From Gemmatimonadales bacterium (lineage in GTDB: Bacteria; Gemmatimonadota; Gemmatimonadetes; Gemmatimonadales; JACORV01): a DNA stretch of 41,204 bases. A program made the translations under genes and the position numbers. Under the pieces are notes generated by a model. That model was not told the DNA's origin and did not search any database. It saw only the letters and a list, made by a program, of their open reading frames with translations. This document shows positions 16,256 through 24,937 of this stretch, piece after piece. Position 1 is the first letter of the stretch. Each line of letters starts with the position of its first letter. The stretch is from positions 1 to 41,204 of the forward strand of contig DATJUT010000004.1 of assembly GCA_035502185.1 (NCBI GenBank), written 5' to 3'.

Positions 16256-17836
16256 ATGCCGCTCGCCCTGTCGTTGGTGCTCGGCGGCGTGGCCGCGGCG
16301 CTGGCGGTCGCCCTGGTGCTGCTCGAGCGCGGCCGGCGCCGCGGGTTGTTCGACCTGTTGCGCCGCGGCAAGGAGCAGTGGGAGGCGACCTTCGACGCCA
16401 TCTCCGAGGGCATCGCGCTGGTGAGCGCGGACGGCGTGATCCAGCGCTCCAACACGGCGTTCGCGGAGCTGGCCGGCCGGCGAGTCACCACCATCGGCGG
16501 CGCGCGCCTCGGCGAGACGCTGTTCGGCGAGCCCGGCGCGCTGGCCCGACTGCTCGAGACCGCCGTCGCCGGCGGCCGCCCCGCGCCGATCGTCCAGCGG
16601 TCGGAGAAGCTGAACCGGGTGCTCCGGATCGCCGTGACGCCCGTCGCGCGCGCCGTGAGCGACGCCTCGGCGGTGGTGGTCGTGGAGGACATCACGGAGC
16701 AGCAGGCGCTCGAGGCGCAGCTCATCCAGAGCGAGAAGATGGCCGCGGTGGGCACCCTCGTGTCGGGCGTCGCGCACGAGCTGAACAACCCCCTCACCTC
16801 GATCGCCGGACTGTCCGAGTTCCTGCTGGAGCAGTCGCCGGCGGGCGCGCCCGGGCGCGAGCACCTGCGCATCATCAACGAGCAGGCGGAGCGCGCGGGC
16901 CACATCGTCCACGACCTCCTGACGTTCGCCCGCAAGGGTCCGGCGGAGCGGGAGCCGGTGGACCTGGGCGAGGTGGTGCAGCGCACTCTCGCCCTGCTCG
17001 GCTACGAGCTCAGGCGGCGCAGCGTCACCGCGGAGATCGTCGTGGCGCCGGGACTCCCCGCGGTCCTCGGCGATCGCCACCAGCTGCAGCAGGTGGCGCT
17101 GAACCTGGTCACCAACGCGGTCCAGGCGGTGACCGACCTGCCGCGCGGCAGGCCGCGGCGCGTGGCCATCCGCCTCAAGGTCGAGGACGGGCGCGTCGTG
17201 CTGCGCGTGGCCGACACGGGACCCGGGCTCACCGAGGAAGTGCGCGCCCAGATGTTCAGTCCCTTCTTCACCACCAAGGCCCCGGGCGAGGGCACCGGCC
17301 TGGGACTGTTCGTGTCCTACGGCATCGCCGAGGCCCACGGCGGCACCCTGACCGCCGACTCGCGGCTCGGACAGGGCGCCACCTTCGTGCTGTCGCTGCC
17401 GCCGGCCGGCGGCGGGAGCGGCGGGCCGACCGCCGCCGACGCGGCTCCGGCGGGGCCCCGCCGCATTCTCGTCGTGGACGACGATCCCGTGGTCCGCCAG
17501 GTCGTGAGCGCCCTGTTCGCCCGCGACGGGCACCGGGTGGACGCGGCCGTCAGCGGCACCGATGCCCTGCGGCTGGCCCGGACGGAGCGCTACGATCTGG
17601 TGATCGCCGACCGGCTCGCCTCGGCCGGCGACGAGCCCTTCGCGTCGGCCCTGCGGCGGCTGCCGTTCGAGGTGCATACGCGCCTGGTGCTGTCCACCAG
17701 CGCGCGCCTGGACGGCGACGACCGGCTCGCCATCGGGACCAGGCTGTTGCCGAAGCCGTTCGACCTGCGGGAGCTCAAGCGGACGGCGGAGGAAGTGTTT
17801 CGGTCGGCAGAGGACAGCCGGGCGACCGCCGGCTGA
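16256..17836 (+). CDS. Hybrid histidine kinase (TM-PAS-HisKA-HATPase-receiver)
   Basis: A 526-residue two-component protein. Residues 5-22 form one transmembrane helix, residues 40-155 a PAS domain (EATFDAISEGIALVSADGVI), then a HisKA domain with phosphoacceptor His174 in GVAHELNNPLTSI, and an ATPase domain with NLVTNAVQAV (N box), ADTGPGL (G1) and GTGLGLFVSYGI (G2). After a Gly/Ala linker, a receiver domain spans about 400-515, with VVDDDP, the phosphoacceptor Asp452 in VIADRL, and the Lys of LLPKPF. The lack of a periplasmic loop means that the input is probably cytoplasmic or membrane-derived. No separate output regulator is adjacent, so the receiver may pass phosphate to a remote partner. 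It ends one base from the convergent NUDIX gene. Confidence 0.92.
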   Translation: MPLALSLVLGGVAAALAVALVLLERGRRRGLFDLLRRGKEQWEATFDAISEGIALVSADGVIQRSNTAFAELAGRRVTTIGGARLGETLFGEPGALARLLETAVAGGRPAPIVQRSEKLNRVLRIAVTPVARAVSDASAVVVVEDITEQQALEAQLIQSEKMAAVGTLVSGVAHELNNPLTSIAGLSEFLLEQSPAGAPGREHLRIINEQAERAGHIVHDLLTFARKGPAEREPVDLGEVVQRTLALLGYELRRRSVTAEIVVAPGLPAVLGDRHQLQQVALNLVTNAVQAVTDLPRGRPRRVAIRLKVEDGRVVLRVADTGPGLTEEVRAQMFSPFFTTKAPGEGTGLGLFVSYGIAEAHGGTLTADSRLGQGATFVLSLPPAGGGSGGPTAADAAPAGPRRILVVDDDPVVRQVVSALFARDGHRVDAAVSGTDALRLARTERYDLVIADRLASAGDEPFASALRRLPFEVHTRLVLSTSARLDGDDRLAIGTRLLPKPFDLRELKRTAEEVFRSAEDSRATAG

Positions 17837-17837
17837 A

Positions 17838-18350
17838 TCACACGATGCGCAGCACGTCCTCCGCCCCGCCCGCATCGCCACTCTCGAAGAGCTGCAGCGC
17901 GTCCGCCAGCGCGCGCCGTTCCCTCGGCCAGTAGAAGCGCCGCGCCGCCTCGTCGGGGGTGAGCCACTCCGCGCGGTCGTGCTCCTCGGAGGTGACGGCG
18001 GTCGCAGCGGCGGGGACCACCGCGCAGAACGCCGGAATCAGGGCGACGACGTCGCGGCGGTGCAGGTAGAAACTCTCGACGCGACTGAGGTTGTAGAGCC
18101 GCGACGGCGCGAGACCCGTCTCCTCCTTCAGCTCCCGCAGCGCGGCGGCCACCGGCGTCTCGCCCTCGGCGATGTGTCCGTGCACGGTCTCCCAGGTGCC
18201 GGGACTGCGCAGGCCCTCCGCCCGCCGCAGCACCAGCACGTCCGGCCCGCCGCCCGACCGCGGCCGGGCCGGCCCGGCCATCCCGCGGTCCGCGTCGGGA
18301 CGGAACCGCAGCACGTAGACGTCCACGATCGCCACCCGGACGTCGGTCAC
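17838..18350 (-). CDS. NUDIX hydrolase
   Basis: A 170-residue NUDIX pyrophosphohydrolase. The Nudix box GHIAEGETPVAAALRELKEE followed by TGL fits GX5EX7REUXEEXGU exactly, supplying the metal-binding Glu residues, at about residues 58-80. The C-terminal FYWPRERRALADAL resembles the dATP/dihydroneopterin-triphosphate pyrophosphatase (NudB-like) subgroup, so a nucleotide triphosphate substrate is plausible, but NUDIX specificity is hard to read. GTG at 18350 overlaps the TGA of the HisB-like gene as GTGA, showing translational coupling. It is the last gene of a probable three-gene operon with the HisB-like protein and the GspE-receiver fusion. Confidence 0.92.
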   Translation of the reverse strand: MTDVRVAIVDVYVLRFRPDADRGMAGPARPRSGGGPDVLVLRRAEGLRSPGTWETVHGHIAEGETPVAAALRELKEETGLAPSRLYNLSRVESFYLHRRDVVALIPAFCAVVPAAATAVTSEEHDRAEWLTPDEAARRFYWPRERRALADALQLFESGDAGGAEDVLRIV

Positions 18351-18943
18351 GGCCGACCCTCACCCGCCGGGCCGGGCGTCCCCGCGACCCGCGGGTCGCG
18401 CTCGGCGGCGGCGGCCAGCGCCCGCGCCACCGCCGAGTAGGCCGCCTCCGTGATGGGGCGGCCGTGCTCGCCGCGCAGCAGGTCGAGATGCAGGGTGACC
18501 CGCGCCTCGCCCGCGAACGCCTGCCAGAACTCCGGCGTCAGGGCGACGTCGTAGTCGCCCACGAGCTGCCACGCCGGCGGCGCCGCGTGATAGGCCAGCA
18601 GACCCGGGCCCCGGAGGTCGCACACCGCGCGCACCAGGGCGCCCGCGACCGGCACGGTGGCGTCCCCGATGCCGCGCGTCACCTCGCGCGGCCCCACGGC
18701 CCGGGCGAACGCCTCGCCGAGCGCCGCGCCGGTCGCGACCACGACGCCGTGCGCGTCCGGCGGCGACGCGTCGGCGGCCTCGACGTCCAGATCGAAGCGC
18801 CCCTGCAGGGCGATGGCCTCGAGCAGCTGATCGAACGCGGAGACGCCGGTCCTGACGCTGGCGCGTCCGCGGCCGTCGACGGCGAGGCGCACGACGATGG
18901 CGGTCGTGAGGGCGCCGCGGCGGACCTCGGCGGTGCGGCTCAC
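18347..18943 (-). CDS. HisB-like protein with degenerate metal sites
   Basis: A 198-residue homologue of imidazoleglycerol-phosphate dehydratase, aligned from end to end: RTAEV at the start, VTRGIGDATVPVAGALVRAV, VGDYDVALTPEFWQAFA and ARVTLHLDLLRGE. The enzyme needs two Mn ions held by His/Glu clusters. Here FDHML reads FDQLL (Gln39), DDHHTVED reads PDAHGVVV (Ala64, His65, Val68) and the distal HHIIE reads RPITE (Arg162, Pro163, Glu166). Only three of eight ligands remain (His65, His152, Glu166), so dehydratase activity is very unlikely. The frame is intact. It is coupled to the NUDIX gene by GTGA overlap and lies 22 bases after the GspE-like gene. A pseudoenzyme with a binding or regulatory role is my inference; no other his gene is in the window. 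Confidence 0.85.
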   Translation of the reverse strand: MSRTAEVRRGALTTAIVVRLAVDGRGRASVRTGVSAFDQLLEAIALQGRFDLDVEAADASPPDAHGVVVATGAALGEAFARAVGPREVTRGIGDATVPVAGALVRAVCDLRGPGLLAYHAAPPAWQLVGDYDVALTPEFWQAFAGEARVTLHLDLLRGEHGRPITEAAYSAVARALAAAAERDPRVAGTPGPAGEGRP

Positions 18944-18965
18944 GGCGTTGGCACGGGGACGAAGG

Positions 18966-21215
18966 CTAGGGGCTGGGGCGGCGCCGGCCGAGCACGGCGT
19001 CGAGCCGGGCCGAGAGCGCGCGGGCGCGGAACGGCTTGGTGAGGAAGTCGTCGGCGCCGAGCTCGAAGACGCGCACCTCGTTGTCCTCGTCGCCCTTGGC
19101 CGTGAGCACGACCACCGGGATCTCGGCCGTGGCGGGGCGCGAGCGCAGGTGCGACAGCACCCCGTAGCCGTCGAGGCCCGGAAGGTTGAGGTCCAGCACG
19201 ATGACGTCCGGGCCGGTGCGGTCCACCTGGTCCAGGGCCTGGACCCCGTCGCGCGCCTCGGAGACGACGTAGCCCTCCCGCTCGAGCAGGTCCTTCATCA
19301 CCCGCCGCAACGAGTCCTCGTCGTCCACCAACAGCACCTTGCGCTTGAGCCTCGTGACCTTGGAGCCGGGCAGGTCGAGGTTGTCGAGCAGCTCGAACGT
19401 CCCGGACGCCGCGCCGCCCGAGCGCCCCTCGCGCGCCGCGACCGCCGCGCCCGCGGGAGGTGCCGCGGGCTCGGTGGCGGTGGCCTGCCCGGCGCCGAGC
19501 TCCGGCTCCGTGCCGTCCTCGCCCTCGAACGGCACGTCCACCACCCGCATCAGCTCGTCGAGGCTGGACTCCCCGCGCAGGATGTGCCCGAGGCCGCTCT
19601 CCCACAGCCCCTGCATCCCGCCGGCCCGCGCCACCTCGGCGAGCTTGTCCGCGGTCGCGCCGGCTCCGATGAGCCGCTCCACCTCCGGCGTCACCGTGAG
19701 CACCTCGACGATGGAGAAGCGCCCCCGGTACCCGGTCATCGCGCACTCCGAGCAGCCCACCGCCCGGTAGAGGGGCGTGCCCTTGGGCACCCACTTCTCC
19801 AGCTTCTCCGGCACCGACTCGACCCACACCTCCTTGCAGGCGGGGCAGAGCTTCCGCATCAGCCGCTGCGCCACGACGCCGCGCAGCGACGCCGCGATCT
19901 TGTAGGCCTCGATGCCGATGTCCACCAGGCGGGTCACCGCGTTCGCCGCGTCGTTGGTGTGCAGCGTCGAGAGCACCAGGTGGCCGGTGAGCGACGCCTG
20001 CACCGCGATCTGCGCCGTGTCGCGGTCCCGGATCTCGCCCACCAGCACGACGTCCGGGTCCTGGCGCAGGATCGACCGCAGGGCGTTGGCGAAGGTGAGG
20101 CCGGCCTTCTCGTGCACCTGGACCTGCACGATCCCCTGCAACCGGTACTCGACCGGGTCCTCCACGGTCACGATGTTGGTCTTGCCGCTCTGGATGCTCC
20201 GGATGGCCGAGTACAGCGTCGTGGTCTTGCCCGAGCCGGTGGGCCCGGTGACGAGGATGATGCCCTCGTGATGGTCCAGCAGCCCCTTGAAGGCCGCGAA
20301 CTCCTCCGGGTTGAGCCCCAGCGCGTCGAGCGACAGCACCGTCGCCCGCGAGTCCAGGATCCGGATGACGACCTTCTCGCCCATGGACGCCGGCAGCGTG
20401 GACACGCGCAGGTCCACGGGCACGCCGTTCACGGCGACGCGCGCCCGGCCGTCCTGCGGGCGCAGCCGGTCCGCGATGTCCAGGCTCGAGATGATCTTGA
20501 TGCGGGAGACCAGCGGAAATCCCGCCGCCCGCGGGACCTTCATCACCTGCCGCAGCACGCCGTCGATGCGGTAGCGGACGGCGAACCCGCCCTCCTCGGG
20601 CTCGATGTGGATGTCGCTCGCCCGCGAGAGGATGCCCTCGGAGAGGATCAGGTCCACCAGCCGGACGACCGGCCGCTGCGACGCCTCCTCGGCGCTGACC
20701 AGGAACTCGTCCTCGGGCGATTCCTGCTCGAGCTGCTCGATCTCGCCCGAGCCTTCCATGCCTTCGAGCAGCTTGTCGATGACGCTGTCGGGCCGGTACA
20801 TCTCGTCGGTGATGGACGCGATCTTGCCGGGCGAGAGCAGCTGCATCCGCACCTCGCGACCGGACGCGAAGGCGAGCCCCTTCTCGGCGTCGAGGTCGAA
20901 CGGGTTGGCCGTCGCGACCTCGAGGACCGAATCCGTCGCCCGGAGCGGCACGATGTGGTAGCGCCGCGCGACGGCCTCGGGGATGATCTCCTTCATCTTG
21001 GGCTCGGGCTTGGCGTCCTCCGCGACCGGCACCCGGAACCGCTTGGACATCGCGGCCAGAATCTGGTCGTCGGAGGCGTAGCCCTTCGCCGTGGTGAGCT
21101 CCCACAGCGTGGAGGTGGGCTCCGCCACGGCCCGCAACGCCGCGACCGCCTCGGGCGTGATCATCGCCGAGATCGTCGTGACGAGCCACTCGTCGGGGAA
21201 TACCCGTTCAGCCAC
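18966..21215 (-). CDS. GspE/PilB-family secretion/pilus ATPase fused to a C-terminal receiver domain
   Basis: A 749-residue protein. The N-terminal part is the MshEN-like domain (residues 1-160), followed by the hexameric ATPase core: Walker A GPTGSGKTTT near residue 322, Asp and His boxes (VEDPVEYRLQGIVQVQV, TGHLVLSTLHTNDAA), Walker B RQDPDVVLVGEIRD, and a four-Cys zinc motif (CPAC, later CSEC). Ordinary GspE/PilB ends near residue 565. Here an acidic, Ala-rich linker (about 555-615) leads to a full receiver domain at about 622-742, with VDDEDS, phosphoacceptor Asp near 674 in VIVLDLNLPG, VVLTAKG and LTKPF. Such ATPases power type IV pilus extension or type II secretion at the inner membrane. 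The fusion suggests direct phosphorylation control. No gspF/pilC or pseudopilin genes are adjacent. Confidence 0.93.
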   Translation of the reverse strand: MAERVFPDEWLVTTISAMITPEAVAALRAVAEPTSTLWELTTAKGYASDDQILAAMSKRFRVPVAEDAKPEPKMKEIIPEAVARRYHIVPLRATDSVLEVATANPFDLDAEKGLAFASGREVRMQLLSPGKIASITDEMYRPDSVIDKLLEGMEGSGEIEQLEQESPEDEFLVSAEEASQRPVVRLVDLILSEGILSRASDIHIEPEEGGFAVRYRIDGVLRQVMKVPRAAGFPLVSRIKIISSLDIADRLRPQDGRARVAVNGVPVDLRVSTLPASMGEKVVIRILDSRATVLSLDALGLNPEEFAAFKGLLDHHEGIILVTGPTGSGKTTTLYSAIRSIQSGKTNIVTVEDPVEYRLQGIVQVQVHEKAGLTFANALRSILRQDPDVVLVGEIRDRDTAQIAVQASLTGHLVLSTLHTNDAANAVTRLVDIGIEAYKIAASLRGVVAQRLMRKLCPACKEVWVESVPEKLEKWVPKGTPLYRAVGCSECAMTGYRGRFSIVEVLTVTPEVERLIGAGATADKLAEVARAGGMQGLWESGLGHILRGESSLDELMRVVDVPFEGEDGTEPELGAGQATATEPAAPPAGAAVAAREGRSGGAASGTFELLDNLDLPGSKVTRLKRKVLLVDDEDSLRRVMKDLLEREGYVVSEARDGVQALDQVDRTGPDVIVLDLNLPGLDGYGVLSHLRSRPATAEIPVVVLTAKGDEDNEVRVFELGADDFLTKPFRARALSARLDAVLGRRRPSP

Positions 21216-21252
21216 GCTGCCGCCTTCCCCCGTGGAGCCTCAAGGCGATGGA

Positions 21253-21282
21253 AATATGCCTCCGCGCCCGGCGGGGCGGCAA
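21253..21282 (-). promoter_or_regulatory. Promoter candidate for the GspE-receiver gene
   Basis: On the minus strand TTGCCG (21282-21277) and CATATT (21258-21253) are separated by 18 bases, the same layout as the clpX promoter candidate. Transcription would begin near 21246, about 30 bases before the ATG at 21215. It falls in the 86-base gap after the outer-membrane protein gene. Confidence 0.5.
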
Positions 21283-21301
21283 CGCGGCGCGGAACGCGGA
21301 C

Positions 21302-23377
21302 TTACAGGATGTCCCAGAAGTCGCGGCTGACGTCGACGGCCATCCCCAGCCTGCCCGTCCGGAGCCCGTAGCCGGCATCGAGGCGGATCATGTCGTGGAA
21401 CCACCCGAGCCCGAGACCGAGCACCGGCCGGACGCCGCGCGACGGCACGCCGACGGCCGGCAGCACCGGCTCGCCCACCCAGCCGGCCGCCACGAACGGG
21501 ATCAGCGTCGCGCTCCGGCCCGTCCCGGCGAAGGAGCCGAGCGGTATCTCGGGCACGCCGACCGGGAGCCGCAGCTCCAGCGAGCCCCAGGCCGACTCCC
21601 GGCCGGCGTAGGCGCGGAACGGCTCGCCGAGCAGCGTGCCGCGGCCTCCGAGCACGAACGCCCGGTAGGCCGGCAGGTCGGCCGTGGCCCCGCCCGCGCT
21701 CGCGCGCGCCACCAGCCAGCCGCTCCCCGCCGGCAACTGCCAGCGCACCTGCCCGTACGCGCGCAGATAGCGGCCCGGGCCCGCGCCCCCCTCGACCTCG
21801 AGGCGGCCCGACAGGTTCCGCTCCATCGAGAACGACGGCGCCGCCTGCCGCAGCGAGAGCTGCACGCGCGTCCAGTCGCCGGCGCCGACCGACGGGTTCG
21901 GCCCGAACGTTCCGCGCGCCCAGCTCGCGTGGGTCGCGAGCGAGCCGATCCGCTCCCAGCCGGCCGCGAGCCGTACCGAGGCCCGCCCGCTCAGGGCGAG
22001 GTCCGCGCTCGCGGCGCCGGTCGTCGCGAGGAAGTAGTCGCCATAGTCGGCGCCGGTCTCCTGCGCCGACAGCGAGTTGACCACGCCGGAGATCACCGGC
22101 TCGTCGCCCAGGTCGCGGACCTCCCGTGCGCCGCCCGCCCGCCAGGTCCACGCGCCGTGTCGTGCCGTCAGCTCCGCCGCGCCCGTGAACAGGGTCGCCG
22201 CCGTCGCCGCCCCCGCCCGGACGTGCAGGGACGTGGCGTCGTTGCCGCCGCGCAGCGTCGCGCCCAGGCCCAGGGCCAGTCCCTCGACCCGGTTGAAGTG
22301 CGCGAAGTCCGACAGCGAGGTCCCGCCCAGCTGGGTGCGCCGCAGGCCGTCGATCGCGTGGCCCATCGCCACGGCCCGCACCTGCGCCCGCACGTCGGCG
22401 AAGTCCTCGACCCCGGCCGACTGCCCCACGCCGCGGATCGCCACGTCCAGGGAGTTCGTCCAGGGGAACGAATCCCGCACCTCCGGCGCCGTGAAGACGA
22501 TCTCCGGGCCCGGCATGTGGAACAGGTACGCGTCTACGCCCTGGTTGAACCGGTAGCCGTCGATCTCCCACCGGCCCTGGATGATCCCGCGCACCGGGAA
22601 GTCGAGCCACGTCCCGCGCCGGCGGATCGCGATCTCCTGCCGGTAGGGGAGCCAGTACCGTCCCGCCCAGAGGCTGTTCTCGATCGCGACGGTGATGTCC
22701 TCGAGCTGCGGATCGAGGTACGCGGCGCGCGTGAACTCGAACGCCATCCGCACCAGTTCGCCCTGGTCCACGTCGAGGAAGATCGAGCCCACCAGCCGCG
22801 GCGCCTGGTAGTCGCGCGGGCGCACGGCGATCTCGTACACCCGGATGGCGCGGTCCGGCAGCTGGATGCTCAGCGAGTCGGTGAGCGCGTACTGGTAGAG
22901 GTCCGGGCCGTTGGGGGCCAGCGGGTGCGGGACGTCCCGCACCTCGTCGCCCTCGCCGAGCCGGATGCGATCGGGGAAGTTGTTGAGGGCGATGCCCAGG
23001 TGATCGCGGTGGTACTGGATGTCGGTCGGCAGGTCCTTCCGGTCGCGCCATCCGATGATGATCTGCTTGCTGAGATTCGGCGCCTTCCAGTAGACTTGCA
23101 GCTCGAGCTGGTCCGCCTTGACGAGCCGCGGCGGTTCCGAGAGCCCCTCTCCGATCTGGCCGAGGAAGAACACGAAGCCGTGGGCGCGGGCGCTGAAGTC
23201 CCGGAGCGCCGTGTCGGCGAACGCGGCACTGCGGCGGACGATGGCGTGGTCCACCAGGTCGAGCACCGTGGGCGAGTCCCAGTCCTGCGCCGCCGCCGGC
23301 CGGGGCGCGGCGGCGATCCCGAGGATCGAGGCGACGATGCACAGGGCGGTGAAGGGCGGAGCGGTGCGGCGCGGCAT
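21302..23377 (-). CDS. Outer-membrane beta-barrel protein of unknown function
   Basis: A 691-residue exported protein. A signal peptide with Arg residues, a hydrophobic core and a cleavage site near AAAQ at residue 30 is clear. Residues 35-340 form a soluble, mixed domain (LVKADQLELQVYWKAPNLSK; IFLDVDQGELVRMAFEFTRAAYL) and the remaining 350 residues show alternating hydrophobic strands with many Gly and aromatic residues, as in outer-membrane barrels of the surface-antigen/BamA-like type, for example LGGRGTLLGEPFRAYAGRES and GLGLGWFHDMIRLDAGYGLR. It ends FWDIL. I do not recognise a specific family; a resemblance to DUF5686-type barrels is possible. It is divergent from trpE with only 24 bases between the start codons. 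Confidence 0.75.
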   Translation of the reverse strand: MPRRTAPPFTALCIVASILGIAAAPRPAAAQDWDSPTVLDLVDHAIVRRSAAFADTALRDFSARAHGFVFFLGQIGEGLSEPPRLVKADQLELQVYWKAPNLSKQIIIGWRDRKDLPTDIQYHRDHLGIALNNFPDRIRLGEGDEVRDVPHPLAPNGPDLYQYALTDSLSIQLPDRAIRVYEIAVRPRDYQAPRLVGSIFLDVDQGELVRMAFEFTRAAYLDPQLEDITVAIENSLWAGRYWLPYRQEIAIRRRGTWLDFPVRGIIQGRWEIDGYRFNQGVDAYLFHMPGPEIVFTAPEVRDSFPWTNSLDVAIRGVGQSAGVEDFADVRAQVRAVAMGHAIDGLRRTQLGGTSLSDFAHFNRVEGLALGLGATLRGGNDATSLHVRAGAATAATLFTGAAELTARHGAWTWRAGGAREVRDLGDEPVISGVVNSLSAQETGADYGDYFLATTGAASADLALSGRASVRLAAGWERIGSLATHASWARGTFGPNPSVGAGDWTRVQLSLRQAAPSFSMERNLSGRLEVEGGAGPGRYLRAYGQVRWQLPAGSGWLVARASAGGATADLPAYRAFVLGGRGTLLGEPFRAYAGRESAWGSLELRLPVGVPEIPLGSFAGTGRSATLIPFVAAGWVGEPVLPAVGVPSRGVRPVLGLGLGWFHDMIRLDAGYGLRTGRLGMAVDVSRDFWDIL

Positions 23378-23401
23378 GACGCCGCAGTATCGCGGGCGCT
23401 G

Positions 23402-24928
23402 ATGGGGCGGTCAAGCGCGCCCGGCGCGGCGGGGCCGGCTTCGAGCAGGGCGGCGTGGATCGCGCTCGCCGCCGCGGGGGGCATCGTGCCCGTGGTGCGG
23501 GAGTGCCTGCTCGACGCGGACCAGCCGGTCGCGGTCCTGCGCAAGATCGCCCGGCCGCCGTTCGCCTTCCTGCTCGAGTCCGCGGTCGGCGGCGAGCGCT
23601 GGGCGCGGTACACCTTCCTGGGCACCGAGCCCCGCGAGGCGTGGCGCTACCGGGGCCGGAGCGTCGCCCGGTGGACGCCGGAGAGCGGCTGGGGACCGGA
23701 CCAGGCCGCCGCGGACCCGATGGAGCACCTGGGCGCCCGCCTCCGGGCGCTCGGCGGCGCGCCGCGGCCCGAGCTGCCCCGCTTCTTCGGGGGCGCGGTC
23801 GGCTACTTCGCCTACGACGCGGTGCGCGCCCTGGAGCGGCTGCCGGACTCCCCGCCCGACGACCTCGGCCTGCCCGACGGCCTGTTCATGGTCGCCGACG
23901 CGGTGATCGTGCTCGACAATCTCCACAACCGGGCGCGGATCGTGGTGAGCGCCGACGTGCCCGCCGGCGCCTCGGAGCCGCGCCGCGCCGAGCTGCACGA
24001 CCGCGCGGTGGCGCGGATCGAGGAGCTGGAGGCGCGGCTGCGCGGCCCCGGCGACCTCGGGCCGCTGGGCCTCGACGAAAGCCTCGCGCCGCGGGACCCG
24101 GCCAGCGGCTATGCGCCCGACCGGTTCCGGCGCGACGTCGAGCGCATCCGGGAACACATCGCCGCCGGCGACGTCTTCCAGGCCGTGCTCTCCCGCCGCC
24201 TCGAGGTGGCGGGCGCGGTGGATCCGCTGCGGCTGTACCGCTACCTCCGGGCCCTCAATCCCGCGCCGTACCTCTTCTACCTCGCGCTCGACGGCTTCGC
24301 CCTGGTGGGCAGCTCGCCCGAGGTGCTGGTGCGGGTCGAGGACGACGTGGTGACGGTGCGCCCCATCGCGGGCACGCGGCCCCGCGGCGCCGACGCGGCG
24401 GGCGACGCCGTGCTCGCCGCGGAGCTGGCGGCGGACCCCAAGGAGCGTGCCGAGCACCTGATGCTGGTGGACCTGGGGCGCAACGACGTCGGGCGCGTGG
24501 CCGCGTACGGCACGGTGGAGGTCCGGGAGCTGCTGGCGCTCGAGCGCTACGCCCACGTCCAGCACCTCGTATCCGAAGTCCGCGGCCGCCTCGCGCCGGG
24601 GCGGGACGCGGTGGACGCGCTCAAGGCGTGCTTTCCCGCGGGCACCGTGTCCGGCGCGCCCAAGGTGCGCGCGATGGAGATCATCGACGCGCTGGAGCCC
24701 GTGCGCCGGGGGCCGTATGCCGGTGCGGTCGGCTACGTCGGCTGGGGAGCGCGGGCGCTCGACACCGCCATCGCGATCCGCACCTGCGTGGTCCTCCCCG
24801 ACCGCGTCCTCGTGCAATCGGGGGCCGGCATCGTGGCGGATTCCGACCCCGGGCGCGAGCTCGCGGAGACCCTGGCGAAGGCGCAGGCGGCACTGCGGGC
24901 CATCGCCCTGGCGCGCCGCGGCACGTAG
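23402..24928 (+). CDS. trpE: Anthranilate synthase component I
   Basis: A 508-residue chorismate-utilising enzyme that makes anthranilate from chorismate, using ammonia from a glutaminase partner, the first step of tryptophan synthesis. The N-terminal feedback site is recognisable as FAFLLESAVGGERWARYTFLG-like sequence near residue 57, and the catalytic domain includes FQAVLSRRLEV, FALVGSSPEVLVRVED, RPIAGTRPRG, HLMLVDLGRNDVGRV, FPAGTVSGAPKVRAMEIID and IQ-type end sequence VQSGAGIVADSDPGRE. ATG at 23402 gives about 20 residues before the conserved region; no strong ribosome binding site is seen. The partner trpG and the rest of the trp pathway are not in the window, so the gene is isolated here. 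Confidence 0.95.
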   Translation: MGRSSAPGAAGPASSRAAWIALAAAGGIVPVVRECLLDADQPVAVLRKIARPPFAFLLESAVGGERWARYTFLGTEPREAWRYRGRSVARWTPESGWGPDQAAADPMEHLGARLRALGGAPRPELPRFFGGAVGYFAYDAVRALERLPDSPPDDLGLPDGLFMVADAVIVLDNLHNRARIVVSADVPAGASEPRRAELHDRAVARIEELEARLRGPGDLGPLGLDESLAPRDPASGYAPDRFRRDVERIREHIAAGDVFQAVLSRRLEVAGAVDPLRLYRYLRALNPAPYLFYLALDGFALVGSSPEVLVRVEDDVVTVRPIAGTRPRGADAAGDAVLAAELAADPKERAEHLMLVDLGRNDVGRVAAYGTVEVRELLALERYAHVQHLVSEVRGRLAPGRDAVDALKACFPAGTVSGAPKVRAMEIIDALEPVRRGPYAGAVGYVGWGARALDTAIAIRTCVVLPDRVLVQSGAGIVADSDPGRELAETLAKAQAALRAIALARRGT

Positions 24929-24937
24929 GTTCGTCGG

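Noticed and set aside
21248-24928. A 1226-codon open frame on the plus strand covering the outer-membrane gene and trpE
   Set aside because: Only the part from 23402 is TrpE. The upstream part is an antisense shadow of the outer-membrane protein gene with Arg/Pro/Ala-rich, non-homologous translation, as expected in GC-rich DNA.
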